Under the pieces are notes generated by a model. The model did not search any database, was not told where the DNA came from, and saw only the letters and a program-made list of their open reading frames with translations. From VBAS01 sp964444975 (GTDB lineage: Bacteria > Bacteroidota > Bacteroidia > Chitinophagales > Chitinophagaceae), in contig CAYUJD010000109.1 in NCBI GenBank assembly GCA_964444975.1, positions 1 through 8,721 of the forward strand: 8,721 bases of DNA, read 5' to 3'. The position numbers and the translations under genes were made by a program. This document shows positions 1 through 5,423 of the stretch, in pieces (within the stretch, counting starts at the first letter, position 1; every line of letters starts with the position of its first letter).

Positions 1-394
1 CTAATTTTCTTTTTTTGATAATCGTAACAAACCATTCCTGTTTTGGCAAATGCAATTGGTAACAGTTTGCCACCGGCTGTTTTTTTTCCAGCTTATAAAA
101 AAGTTCAAAGGAAACTTTCGAAAATTCACCGGCAGCTACGGAGGCGATAATCTCCTCACCGTAAAAAAGTTCGTTTTTGAATTCTATTCCCACATCGCTC
201 ATAATCATTCCCACGCCGGCCAGGTTCAGCTCGGTATAGCCATGATGCGAAAGGAACCGGGCCCGTGCTTCATGCAGTATGGATAGTATCGTGTCGTTGC
301 CCACATGTCCGCCGTAATTGATGTCAGTAATGCGGACAGGAATTGATGTGGTGAAAGAAAATTTTCCAGGCAGCCCGATTTTTATTCTTGCCAT
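1..394 (-). CDS. Hotdog-fold acyl-CoA thioesterase, 3' end cut off by window edge, apparent frameshift
   Basis: This is probably a 4-hydroxybenzoyl-CoA-thioesterase-like (4HBT) enzyme that hydrolyses an acyl-CoA in the cytoplasm; the substrate cannot be told. The ATG is at 394. The first 105 codons read as a typical member of the family: RITDINYGGHVGND (residues 21-34, the active-site Asp/Asn region of the hotdog fold), HEARARFL (41-48) and a central block around DVGIEFKNELFYGEEI (67-82). At 80-87 there is a run of eight A on the coding strand. After it the original frame gives an unfamiliar tail (QPVANCYQLHL...), while the -1 frame gives a family-like ending containing AFAKTGMVCYDY. Both frames stay open to the edge. 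A lost base in the run, a read error, or slippage could explain it. The gene follows the anti-sigma gene by 35 bp on the same strand and may belong to that operon. The family call is firm; whether the gene is intact is not. Confidence 0.8.
   Translation of the reverse strand, partial: MARIKIGLPGKFSFTTSIPVRITDINYGGHVGNDTILSILHEARARFLSHHGYTELNLAGVGMIMSDVGIEFKNELFYGEEIIASVAAGEFSKVSFELFYKLEKKQPVANCYQLHLPKQEWFVTIIKKRKL
80..87 (-). repeat. A8 homopolymer at the reading-frame break of the thioesterase gene
   Basis: Eight consecutive A residues on the coding strand, read as CTG GAA AAA AAA CAG in the annotated frame. The homologous protein sequence resumes only if the count is effectively nine (a -1 shift) or six. 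In the zero frame the run forms an A AAA AAA heptamer, a known slippery arrangement. No clear downstream stimulatory hairpin was found, so a sequencing or assembly indel or an ordinary frameshift mutation is at least as likely as recoding. Confidence 0.75.
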
Positions 395-429
395 CAGGTA
401 GAATTTGGTTTAAAATTACATAAGCGTTT

Positions 430-1290
430 TTAACGGCTCTGAACGGTTTTTAATAATTCAACAAAGCTGGTAAAATTGTCACCGGCTATCACCGGTGCTG
501 AAGCAAGCTTTTTCCGCCATTCGTTCAGTGTTTCTTTCCAGTAACTGCCCTGGCCAAACATAATTTCGAAATAATCTTCTTCAACGGGCTTATCCTGCAG
601 GTGAGGGACCAGGTGAGCAAGATGGGCCGGTATTTTTGCAAGCCTTCCGTTGGCATTTACCATGGTAAGATAATGTGCGCCATCACCTGCCATAGTAAAA
701 TCCTCAACCGGAAGGGTAAATTTTTTTTCAGCGGGTTTTAGGTTTTCGATTGTTATCATGTTATCAGCCGGCACAAGCATTTCGGCAGGCGTCTTTTCAG
801 ATTTTTTACTACCGCCAAAACTACTTTCGGGTCTGTTCAGTGTAGGCTTATTGTTTCGTGCAATAAACTGAACCTCTACAGGAGTTTTCCGTTCCGGCTG
901 TATTGCTGTTACAGGAATTCTCTTTTTGCTTTCGGCTTCACCGGTTGTTTTATTTACAGCTTCCGTAGTTGCCATTCCGGTATTCTCTTGTTTATTATTT
1001 TTTACAAATACCCATGTTGCGACAACCATCCCGATGAATACCGCCGCTGCCGCAAGCCTTCGCAGCGTGAACAGGGATTTTTTAACAACAACCGGCATTT
1101 CAGCTGCGCCGGCAAGTTGACTGATTACTTTCCAGGCATCCTGTGGCGGTGCTACCCGGATGTTATGGATTTTTTTGGAAACAACTATGTCGGCATTTAT
1201 TTCATCAAGTCCGGCAGAAAGCTTTTCCCACACCACGGCCGGCGGTGTCACTTCCATATCATGCAGTCTCTTGTTCCAGGTTGTGTTCAT
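430..1290 (-). CDS. Single-pass membrane protein, probable anti-sigma factor of the adjacent ECF sigma factor
   Basis: A 286-residue protein that probably holds the neighbouring sigma factor at the inner membrane. An N-terminal cytoplasmic part (1-78) carries two similar short motifs, TPPAVVWEKLSAGL (15-28) and APPQDAWKVISQL (47-59). One membrane segment lies at about 79-97 (LAAAAVFIGMVVATWVFV). A low-complexity Lys/Glu/Thr/Pro linker (about 98-195) follows, then a more ordered C-terminal domain (about 196-286) containing YFEIMFGQGSYW, which would be in the periplasm. I see neither a zinc-binding anti-sigma HxxxCxxC motif nor a FecR domain. The ATG overlaps the sigma stop codon in an ATGA (1287-1290), the usual sign of coupled sigma/anti-sigma expression. 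The role is inferred from gene order, topology and the PPxxxW motifs; direct homology to a characterised anti-sigma factor was not established. Confidence 0.8.
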   Translation of the reverse strand: MNTTWNKRLHDMEVTPPAVVWEKLSAGLDEINADIVVSKKIHNIRVAPPQDAWKVISQLAGAAEMPVVVKKSLFTLRRLAAAAVFIGMVVATWVFVKNNKQENTGMATTEAVNKTTGEAESKKRIPVTAIQPERKTPVEVQFIARNNKPTLNRPESSFGGSKKSEKTPAEMLVPADNMITIENLKPAEKKFTLPVEDFTMAGDGAHYLTMVNANGRLAKIPAHLAHLVPHLQDKPVEEDYFEIMFGQGSYWKETLNEWRKKLASAPVIAGDNFTSFVELLKTVQSR

Positions 1291-1862
1291 ACTTTCTGTT
1301 TTCGGTCTTTTTCATCCAGGAACTTCATCACCATATCCTGCAGTATCATCCGGGCTCTTGCCAGCTGCGATTTGCTGGTTCCCTCGCTTATACCCAGTAT
1401 ATCGCCTATTTCCTTATGCGTATATCCTTCTACTACGTACAGATTAAAAACGGTGCGGTATCCCGGCGACAACTGGCTAATAAGATTCAGAATGTCTTTT
1501 TCGCCCAAACGGTCCAGGGCTGTTTTTTCTTTGTAAGGGATTGTGTTTTCTTCTTTTTCGGCGATTGGCGTCAGGAAAGTTTTTCGCCGCAGGTGTTCAA
1601 TAGCTGTGTTTACAAAAATGCGTCGTATCCAGCCTTCGAAAGAACCCTCACCACGGAACCGGGCAAGGTTTTTATAAATTTTTACAAATCCATCCTGTAA
1701 AATATCCTGGGCATCCTCAGCATTGCCGGCATAGCGCAGGCACACGGCATACATTTTCGGGCTGAATTTATTATACAATGCTTCCTGCATTTTCCTGTCG
1801 CCTTCAATACATCCCTGGATTAAGTCGTTTTCGGCGTAATTATGGTTGCTTGAAATTTTCAA
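1287..1862 (-). CDS. ECF-type RNA polymerase sigma-70 factor
   Basis: A 191-residue extracytoplasmic-function sigma factor that directs RNA polymerase to a small regulon. Region 2 spans about 27-93 and includes the core-binding and -10-recognition helices (AEDAQDILQDGFVKIY at 48-63, then GWIRRIFVNTAIEHLRR at 77-93). Region 4 spans about 127-176 and ends in a helix-turn-helix: LSPGYRTVF, YTHKEIGDILGIS, then GTSKSQLARAR. There is no sigma region 1 or 3, as expected. The start is a TTG at 1862, inside the 3' end of rdgB. An in-frame TGA at 1878-1880 precludes a much longer protein, and the next Met (residue 25) sits at the edge of region 2, so TTG is the best choice. The gene overlaps rdgB by 23 bp and the anti-sigma gene by 4 bp. 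The signal and regulon cannot be read from this window. Confidence 0.95.
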   Translation of the reverse strand: MKISSNHNYAENDLIQGCIEGDRKMQEALYNKFSPKMYAVCLRYAGNAEDAQDILQDGFVKIYKNLARFRGEGSFEGWIRRIFVNTAIEHLRRKTFLTPIAEKEENTIPYKEKTALDRLGEKDILNLISQLSPGYRTVFNLYVVEGYTHKEIGDILGISEGTSKSQLARARMILQDMVMKFLDEKDRKQKV

Positions 1863-2451
1863 TCCGGCTGGTTTGTTTCAGATTTTGCAAATATGCTACC
1901 AACTTTTCAGCGGCTTTTATCCTGTGATTATACAGGTTTTTTTCTTCAAGGCTCATTTCAGCAAAGGTCCGGCTGCTCCCTTCGGGCACAAAAATCGGGT
2001 CGTAACCAAAACCCTTTTTACCACGTGGTTCAAGAATAATCTGGCCGGGGCACTGGCCCTCAAACTGCTGTTCGCTGCCATTCATCACCAGGGAAATGAC
2101 GGCTCTGAACCTGGCCCTTCGGTTTGGTTCATCACCCAGTTTGCGAAGTACTTTATCAATATTGTTTTTAAACGATTTTTCTTCACCGGCATAACGGGCA
2201 CTTTTCACTCCCGGTTCACCACTCAGGGCTTCAATTTCCAGGCCCGTATCTTCACTAAAGCAGTTCATACCCGTCATTCGGTAAACAGTCCACGCTTTTT
2301 CCGAGGCATTTTCTTCCAGGCTATCATGCGGTTCGGGAATGTCAATATCAATTCCGGCATCTTTCAGTGAAATAATTTCAATTTTATCTCCGGCATATTT
2401 TTTCAGCTCTTCCAGCTTGTGTTTGTTATTACTGGCAAAAATCAGTTTCAT
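1840..2451 (-). CDS. rdgB: RdgB/HAM1 family XTP/dITP pyrophosphatase
   Basis: A 203-residue housecleaning NTPase that hydrolyses dITP, ITP and XTP to monophosphate plus pyrophosphate, keeping deaminated purines out of DNA and RNA. Visible family motifs are FASNNKHKLEEL near the N-terminus (SNNK 7-10, triphosphate binding), SEDTGLE (66-72, with the catalytic acidic residue in the ED pair), GEPGVKSARYAG (78-89), GKKGFGYDPIF (144-154, base pocket) and the C-terminal NHR (175-177). That last motif is SHR in most family members, a small departure. An ATG also exists at 2481, but the start at 2451 is preferred: it gives the usual MKLIFASNN N-terminus and forms an ATGA overlap with the stop of the upstream gene (2448-2450), indicating translational coupling. 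Its 3' end contains the TTG start of the sigma factor. Confidence 0.95.
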   Translation of the reverse strand: MKLIFASNNKHKLEELKKYAGDKIEIISLKDAGIDIDIPEPHDSLEENASEKAWTVYRMTGMNCFSEDTGLEIEALSGEPGVKSARYAGEEKSFKNNIDKVLRKLGDEPNRRARFRAVISLVMNGSEQQFEGQCPGQIILEPRGKKGFGYDPIFVPEGSSRTFAEMSLEEKNLYNHRIKAAEKLVAYLQNLKQTSRIENFKQP

Positions 2452-2951
2452 AGGTTGAAAATTTTCTTCAGGCAAACCCATAATTTACTTTTCAGCAGCT
2501 TGTCATTTTCCAGTTCGCCCAAGGGTGGTGTAAAAAGATAAACTGCTTCCCGGTATGCCTGGGCCTGGAAGGCAGGAAAAAGCAGGGGGAGGCCAAAAGC
2601 CGCAGGTTCTGTGCCAAAAAGCAAAACCGTTTTCGGTTTGAAAAATGAAATAATGCTGTTGAATTCAGATTCATTATGATGAAAAAAATTCAGAATGGCC
2701 ACATCGCCAAGATTCAGCTGGCAGGCGGCAAGCAGCCGGGTAAGAAAAGTCAGGGACTTGTCAGGTAAATGAACTGCATCCGGATAGTTCACTACTACCA
2801 GCACATTTTTTTTATTGCCGCCAAGAAATTTAAACGGCTGGTCTGCCAGTAATTGCTTGCCGGCCGTTTCTCCGTTTGTCAAATCAACAAGTGAATTTTT
2901 ATATAGAAGGACAAGCTCGTTTTGTGAAAGTTGTATCGAATTCAGGCTCAT
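2448..2951 (-). CDS. Conserved-looking hypothetical protein with uracil-DNA-glycosylase-like layout, lacking the catalytic motifs
   Basis: A 167-residue protein with no signal peptide or membrane segment, so probably cytoplasmic. I do not recognise a named family. The layout resembles the alpha/beta core of family 4/5 uracil-DNA glycosylases: a strand KKNVLVVVNYPD (47-58), a helix plus strand FLTRLLAACQLNLGDVAILN (69-88; compare the LLxxLLxxxGLxREDVYITN pattern), KPKTVLLFGTEPAA (105-118; compare KPKVIVxLGxxAA), and VYLFTPPLGEL followed by a terminal helix KSKLWVCLKKI (137-164; compare the HPSxLL region followed by a helix). The catalytic N-terminal motif and the HP motif are absent (PP instead), so glycosylase activity is unlikely. 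The E. coli polymerase III psi subunit also has a glycosylase-like fold as I recall it, so a replisome role is an alternative. The gene is first in the operon and overlaps rdgB by 4 bp. The coding call is strong; the fold is inference. Confidence 0.85.
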   Translation of the reverse strand: MSLNSIQLSQNELVLLYKNSLVDLTNGETAGKQLLADQPFKFLGGNKKNVLVVVNYPDAVHLPDKSLTFLTRLLAACQLNLGDVAILNFFHHNESEFNSIISFFKPKTVLLFGTEPAAFGLPLLFPAFQAQAYREAVYLFTPPLGELENDKLLKSKLWVCLKKIFNL

Positions 2952-3020
2952 TTTGTGTAAATAATATTACAAATACGTGTTAGCTTTTTTTTGTTTCTTT
3001 GCCACCAAAAGTAACCATTT
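2952..3020. promoter_or_regulatory. Divergent intergenic region between the rdgB operon and ilvE
   Basis: This 69 bp gap must hold the start signals for both divergent units. On the plus strand, TTTCTTTG at 2994-3001 differs from the Bacteroidota -7 element TAnnTTTG at one position, but no good TTTG lies at the right distance upstream, and the ATG of ilvE follows only 20 bp later. On the minus strand I found no convincing -7 element. The region is AT-rich with an 8-T run (2985-2992). The location is safe; the individual boxes are weak. Confidence 0.35.
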
Positions 3021-4085
3021 ATGATTGCAACTATGGACATAAGCGTAACCCGGGCCGAAAGAAGTAAACTTCAGGATTTAAACCCCAATGACCTGCCCTT
3101 TGGTAAATATTTTACCGACCACATGCTGGAAGCCGACTTTGAAGGCGGCGAGTGGAAAAATGCTGAAATTAAACCTTACCAGCCTTTGCTGCTGAGCCCG
3201 TCTGTTGCGGCATTGCATTATGGCCAGGCAATTTTTGAAGGAATAAAAGCCTACAAAAACCAGAAAGGCGAAGCATTTATTTTCCGGCCCCACGATAATT
3301 TCAAACGCTTTAATATCTCTGCAGAAAGAATGCAGATGCCGGCCGTTCCGGAAGAGCTTTTTATTGAAGGTATGCGCCGGCTGATTGAGCTGGATAAAAA
3401 CTGGATTCCTCAAAAACAAGACTATTCCCTATACATCCGCCCGGTGATGTTTTCTTCGGATGAAATAATTGGCGTCAGGCCTTCGGATAACTATAAGTTT
3501 GTAATTATTCTCAGCCCCTGCGGGCCTTACTATAATGCGCCGATGCGTATTTATGTGGAAGAAAAATTTGTAAGGGCTGTAGAAGGCGGTGTGGGATATG
3601 CAAAAACAGCCGGTAATTATGCGGCCGCCATGTATGCTACCGCACAAGCTAAAAAGAAGGGTTACGACCAGGTGCTGTGGACCGATGCCTTTGAGCATAA
3701 ATATGTGCAGGAATGCGGAACCATGAACGTATTTTTCATCATTGGCGATAAAGCCATCACTCCCGACTTGTCACACGGAACCATCCTGGATGGTGTGACA
3801 CGGATGAGTGTTATCACTTTACTTGGTGATCTTGGTTATAAAGTAGAAGAACGACCGCTTAACATTGATGAAATTATTGAAGCCTACAAAAGAGAAATTT
3901 ACATCGAAGCCTTTGGCACCGGTACTGCCGCCACCATTTCGCCGATAAAAGAGCTGCGTTACAAAGATTTTGTAATGCATTTTGAGGTGGATAAATGGAA
4001 AGCCGCCCCCACCATCAAAACATGGCTCTGCGAAATACGTGAAGGCCGCCGGGAGGATAAGTACAACTGGATGTGGAAGGTGTGA
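3021..4085 (+). CDS. ilvE: Branched-chain amino acid aminotransferase (type II, fold-IV PLP enzyme)
   Basis: A 354-residue enzyme that reversibly transfers the amino group between glutamate and the 2-oxo acids of leucine, isoleucine and valine: the last step of their synthesis and the first of their breakdown. It belongs to the longer type II subgroup shared with eukaryotic BCATs. Visible motifs are LHYGQAIFEGIKAY (65-78), YIRPVMF (138-144), the PLP lysine K195 in GYAKTAGNYAAAM, QECGTMNVFF (230-239, Glu contacting the cofactor ring nitrogen), LDGVTR (256-261) and the phosphate-binding FGTGTAATISPI (298-309). All key residues are present. The start at 3021 is the first ATG; a second in-frame ATG at 3033 (residue 5) is also possible. 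The gene stands alone, divergent from the rdgB operon, and ends at a strong terminator, so it is probably monocistronic. Confidence 0.96.
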   Translation: MIATMDISVTRAERSKLQDLNPNDLPFGKYFTDHMLEADFEGGEWKNAEIKPYQPLLLSPSVAALHYGQAIFEGIKAYKNQKGEAFIFRPHDNFKRFNISAERMQMPAVPEELFIEGMRRLIELDKNWIPQKQDYSLYIRPVMFSSDEIIGVRPSDNYKFVIILSPCGPYYNAPMRIYVEEKFVRAVEGGVGYAKTAGNYAAAMYATAQAKKKGYDQVLWTDAFEHKYVQECGTMNVFFIIGDKAITPDLSHGTILDGVTRMSVITLLGDLGYKVEERPLNIDEIIEAYKREIYIEAFGTGTAATISPIKELRYKDFVMHFEVDKWKAAPTIKTWLCEIREGRREDKYNWMWKV

Positions 4086-4110
4086 GTTAAAAATTCTAAA
4101 TAACGAATTG

Positions 4111-4151
4111 CAAATCCCAATGGTAAAACCATCCATTGGGATTTGTTTTTT
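4111..4151 (+). terminator. Rho-independent terminator of ilvE
   Basis: A perfect 13-bp inverted repeat, CAAATCCCAATGG at 4111-4123 and CCATTGGGATTTG at 4133-4145, has a 9-nt loop and is followed directly by six T (4146-4151). It begins 25 bp after the ilvE stop. It separates ilvE from the ribosomal protein genes. Confidence 0.92.
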
Positions 4152-4201
4152 GGAATAGGGTTTTATTTGGAACCCGGGCCCTATAAATATCAGGATTGTT
4201 T

Positions 4202-4233
4202 TTTGGTATTTATTTGTCAGGACATTACCTTTG
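4202..4233 (+). promoter_or_regulatory. Bacteroidota-type promoter for rpsL-rpsG
   Basis: A TTTG (-33 element) at 4202-4205, a 20 bp spacer, and TACCTTTG (-7 element, perfect TAnnTTTG) at 4226-4233 match the primary-sigma promoter known from Bacteroides and Flavobacterium. Transcription would start at about 4239-4241, giving a leader of about 40 nt before rpsL. Confidence 0.85.
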
Positions 4234-4236
4234 CCG

Positions 4237-4247
4237 CCCCTTCGGGG
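4237..4247 (+). other. Small UUCG-type hairpin at the predicted 5' end of the rpsL transcript
   Basis: CCCC at 4237-4240 and GGGG at 4244-4247 flank TTC; read another way, this is a 3-bp stem with a C(UUCG)G tetraloop. It sits on the predicted transcription start, so part of it may not be transcribed. It could stabilise the 5' end of the mRNA. It is very short and may be chance. Confidence 0.3.
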
Positions 4248-4280
4248 TAAAAAAACCGGGGTTTATTTAAAAGGTTCAGA

Positions 4281-4667
4281 ATGCCTACAATTCAACAACT
4301 TGTACGTAAAGGAAGAGAAATCATAAGGGCTAAAAGTAAATCGAGAGCACTCGACAGCTGCCCACAGCGCCGCGGCGTTTGTACCAGGGTATATACCACC
4401 ACTCCCAAAAAGCCCAACTCGGCACTTCGTAAAGTGGCCAAGGTACGTTTGACAAATAAGGTGGAAGTGATTGCCTACATTCCCGGTGAGGGGCACAACC
4501 TTCAGGAGCACTCTATTGTGCTCATCCGCGGTGGCCGTGTGAAGGATTTACCGGGTGTACGCTATCATATCGTTCGCGGTTCACTCGATACCGCAGGTGT
4601 AAAAGACCGGAAAAAGAGCCGTTCCAAGTATGGTACTAAAAGAGAAAAAGCAACCGTCAAGAAATAA
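4281..4667 (+). CDS. rpsL: 30S ribosomal protein S12
   Basis: S12 sits at the decoding centre of the small subunit and contributes to codon-anticodon proofreading. The 128-residue length is normal. Conserved blocks are MPTIQQLVRKGR at the start, CPQRRGVCTRVYTTTPKKPNSALRK (27-51), EGHNLQEHS (70-78) and RGGRVKDLPGVRYH (83-96). The two lysine positions tied to streptomycin resistance (K44 in PKKPNS and K88 in VKDLPG, counting Met) are the wild-type, sensitive residues. The Asp of KDLPG, which is methylthiolated in many bacteria, is present. The gene is first in a two-gene unit, 25 bp before rpsG, with only a weak purine stretch ahead of the ATG. Confidence 0.98.
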   Translation: MPTIQQLVRKGREIIRAKSKSRALDSCPQRRGVCTRVYTTTPKKPNSALRKVAKVRLTNKVEVIAYIPGEGHNLQEHSIVLIRGGRVKDLPGVRYHIVRGSLDTAGVKDRKKSRSKYGTKREKATVKK

Positions 4668-4692
4668 TTCAGTTTAAAAAGTTTTTCCTGAT

Positions 4693-5160
4693 ATGCGTAA
4701 AGCACAAGCAAAAAAATTACCCTTAGCTCCCGACCCAAAATACAATGACAAAATGGTAACCCGCTTTGTCAACAACATTATGTGGAGTGGAAAGAAGAGC
4801 AGCTCGTTCAACATTTTTTATAATGCCCTTGAAAAAATAAGCAAACAAACCGGAGAAGAGGGATATGAAGTATGGAGAAAAGCGCTGGCTAACATCACAC
4901 CATCAGTTGAAGTTCGCAGCCGGCGAATTGGCGGCGCCACATTCCAGATTCCTACGGAAGTGCGGCCCGACCGGAAAATCTCGCTGAGCATGAAATGGCT
5001 CATACGCTACAGCCGTGAAAGAAGCGGGCGCAGCATGGCCGATAAACTGGCTGCCGAAATAATGGCTGCCGCCAAAGGCGAAGGCGCTGCATTTAAAAAG
5101 AAAGAAGACACGCACCGCATGGCCGAAGCCAACAAAGCTTTTGCTCATTTCAAAGTCTGA
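4693..5160 (+). CDS. rpsG: 30S ribosomal protein S7
   Basis: S7 binds the 3' major domain of 16S rRNA, starts assembly of the 30S head and lines the E-site exit. The 155-residue length is typical. Conserved blocks include DPKYNDKMVTRFVNNIMWSGKK (14-35), NITPSVEVRSRRIGGATFQIP (67-87), VRPDRKISLSMKWLI (89-103) and the C-terminal HRMAEANKAFAHF. The gene lies 25 bp after rpsL, too close to hold the long S7-binding intercistronic structure that gives autoregulation in E. coli. A terminator follows, so S7 and EF-G are not obligatorily co-transcribed here. Confidence 0.98.
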   Translation: MRKAQAKKLPLAPDPKYNDKMVTRFVNNIMWSGKKSSSFNIFYNALEKISKQTGEEGYEVWRKALANITPSVEVRSRRIGGATFQIPTEVRPDRKISLSMKWLIRYSRERSGRSMADKLAAEIMAAAKGEGAAFKKKEDTHRMAEANKAFAHFKV

Positions 5161-5183
5161 AAAATTGAAATTTTTTTTTTGAG

Positions 5184-5209
5184 CCACCGGCAGCTACCGG
5201 TGGTTTTTT
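5184..5209 (+). terminator. Rho-independent terminator after rpsG
   Basis: CCACCGG (5184-5190) pairs perfectly with CCGGTGG (5197-5203) around a 6-nt loop, followed by TTTTTT (5204-5209). A T10 run (5171-5180) lies just before the stem. It closes the rpsL-rpsG unit and separates it from fusA. Confidence 0.87.
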
Positions 5210-5259
5210 ATTTATCTGAAAAGCTTTGCAATCGTTTCTGTTTTTTTTTGATTAACCTG

Positions 5260-5282
5260 CTGATTGTTAGAACAGGAATCAG
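5260..5282. repeat. Inverted repeat upstream of the fusA promoter
   Basis: CTGATT at 5260-5265 and AATCAG at 5277-5282 form a perfect 6-bp dyad with an 11-bp spacer, centred about 35 bp upstream of the fusA -33 element. The layout would suit an activator site, but a repeat this short can arise by chance in AT-rich DNA. Confidence 0.3.
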
Positions 5283-5304
5283 AAAAACTTAATAGCCATT
5301 CATG

Positions 5305-5335
5305 CTTGGGCGAAGTGTTTTTCTCCCTACCTTTG
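5305..5335 (+). promoter_or_regulatory. Bacteroidota-type promoter for fusA
   Basis: CTTG (5305-5308) in the -33 position, a 19 bp spacer and TACCTTTG (5328-5335), a perfect -7 element identical to that of rpsL. The predicted start is near 5341, giving a leader of about 80 nt. This promoter together with the terminator after rpsG makes fusA an independent unit. Confidence 0.82.
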
Positions 5336-5370
5336 CCCGCCCGTTCCGAACCCTGAATTTTAATTTTTCC

Positions 5371-5399
5371 GAGGCGAAAACCATTGGGATGGGCGCCTC
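5371..5399 (+). promoter_or_regulatory. Bulged hairpin in the fusA leader
   Basis: An outer stem GAGGCG (5371-5376) / CGCCTC (5394-5399) encloses an inner stem CCAT (5381-5384) / ATGG (5389-5392) with a TGGG loop. An AAAA bulge lies on the 5' side and a single G on the 3' side. It ends 24 nt before the fusA ATG, inside the predicted leader, so it could affect translation initiation or be a protein-binding site. No known riboswitch or ribosomal-protein motif was recognised. Confidence 0.5.
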
Positions 5400-5423
5400 C
5401 AACTATAAAGGGATTATATCATC

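Noticed and set aside
50..286. A 78-codon plus-strand open frame
   Set aside because: It is antisense to the thioesterase, which has clear family motifs.
988..1700. Open frames of 182 and 185 codons on the plus strand opposite the sigma and anti-sigma genes
   Set aside because: They overlap each other and two convincing minus-strand genes, have Cys/Phe/Ser-rich compositions and no recognisable domain.
2452..2481. The upstream ATG at 2481 as the start of rdgB
   Set aside because: It adds ten residues not usual for the family. The ATG at 2451 gives the standard N-terminus and an ATGA overlap with the upstream stop codon.
4668..4692. An S7 autoregulatory site between rpsL and rpsG, as in E. 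coli
   Set aside because: The gap is only 25 bp with no inverted repeat, too short for the known structure.
5381..5390. The 10-mer CCATTGGGAT shared by the ilvE terminator (4133-4142) and the fusA leader
   Set aside because: No flanking similarity. The two copies sit in unrelated structures; most likely coincidence.
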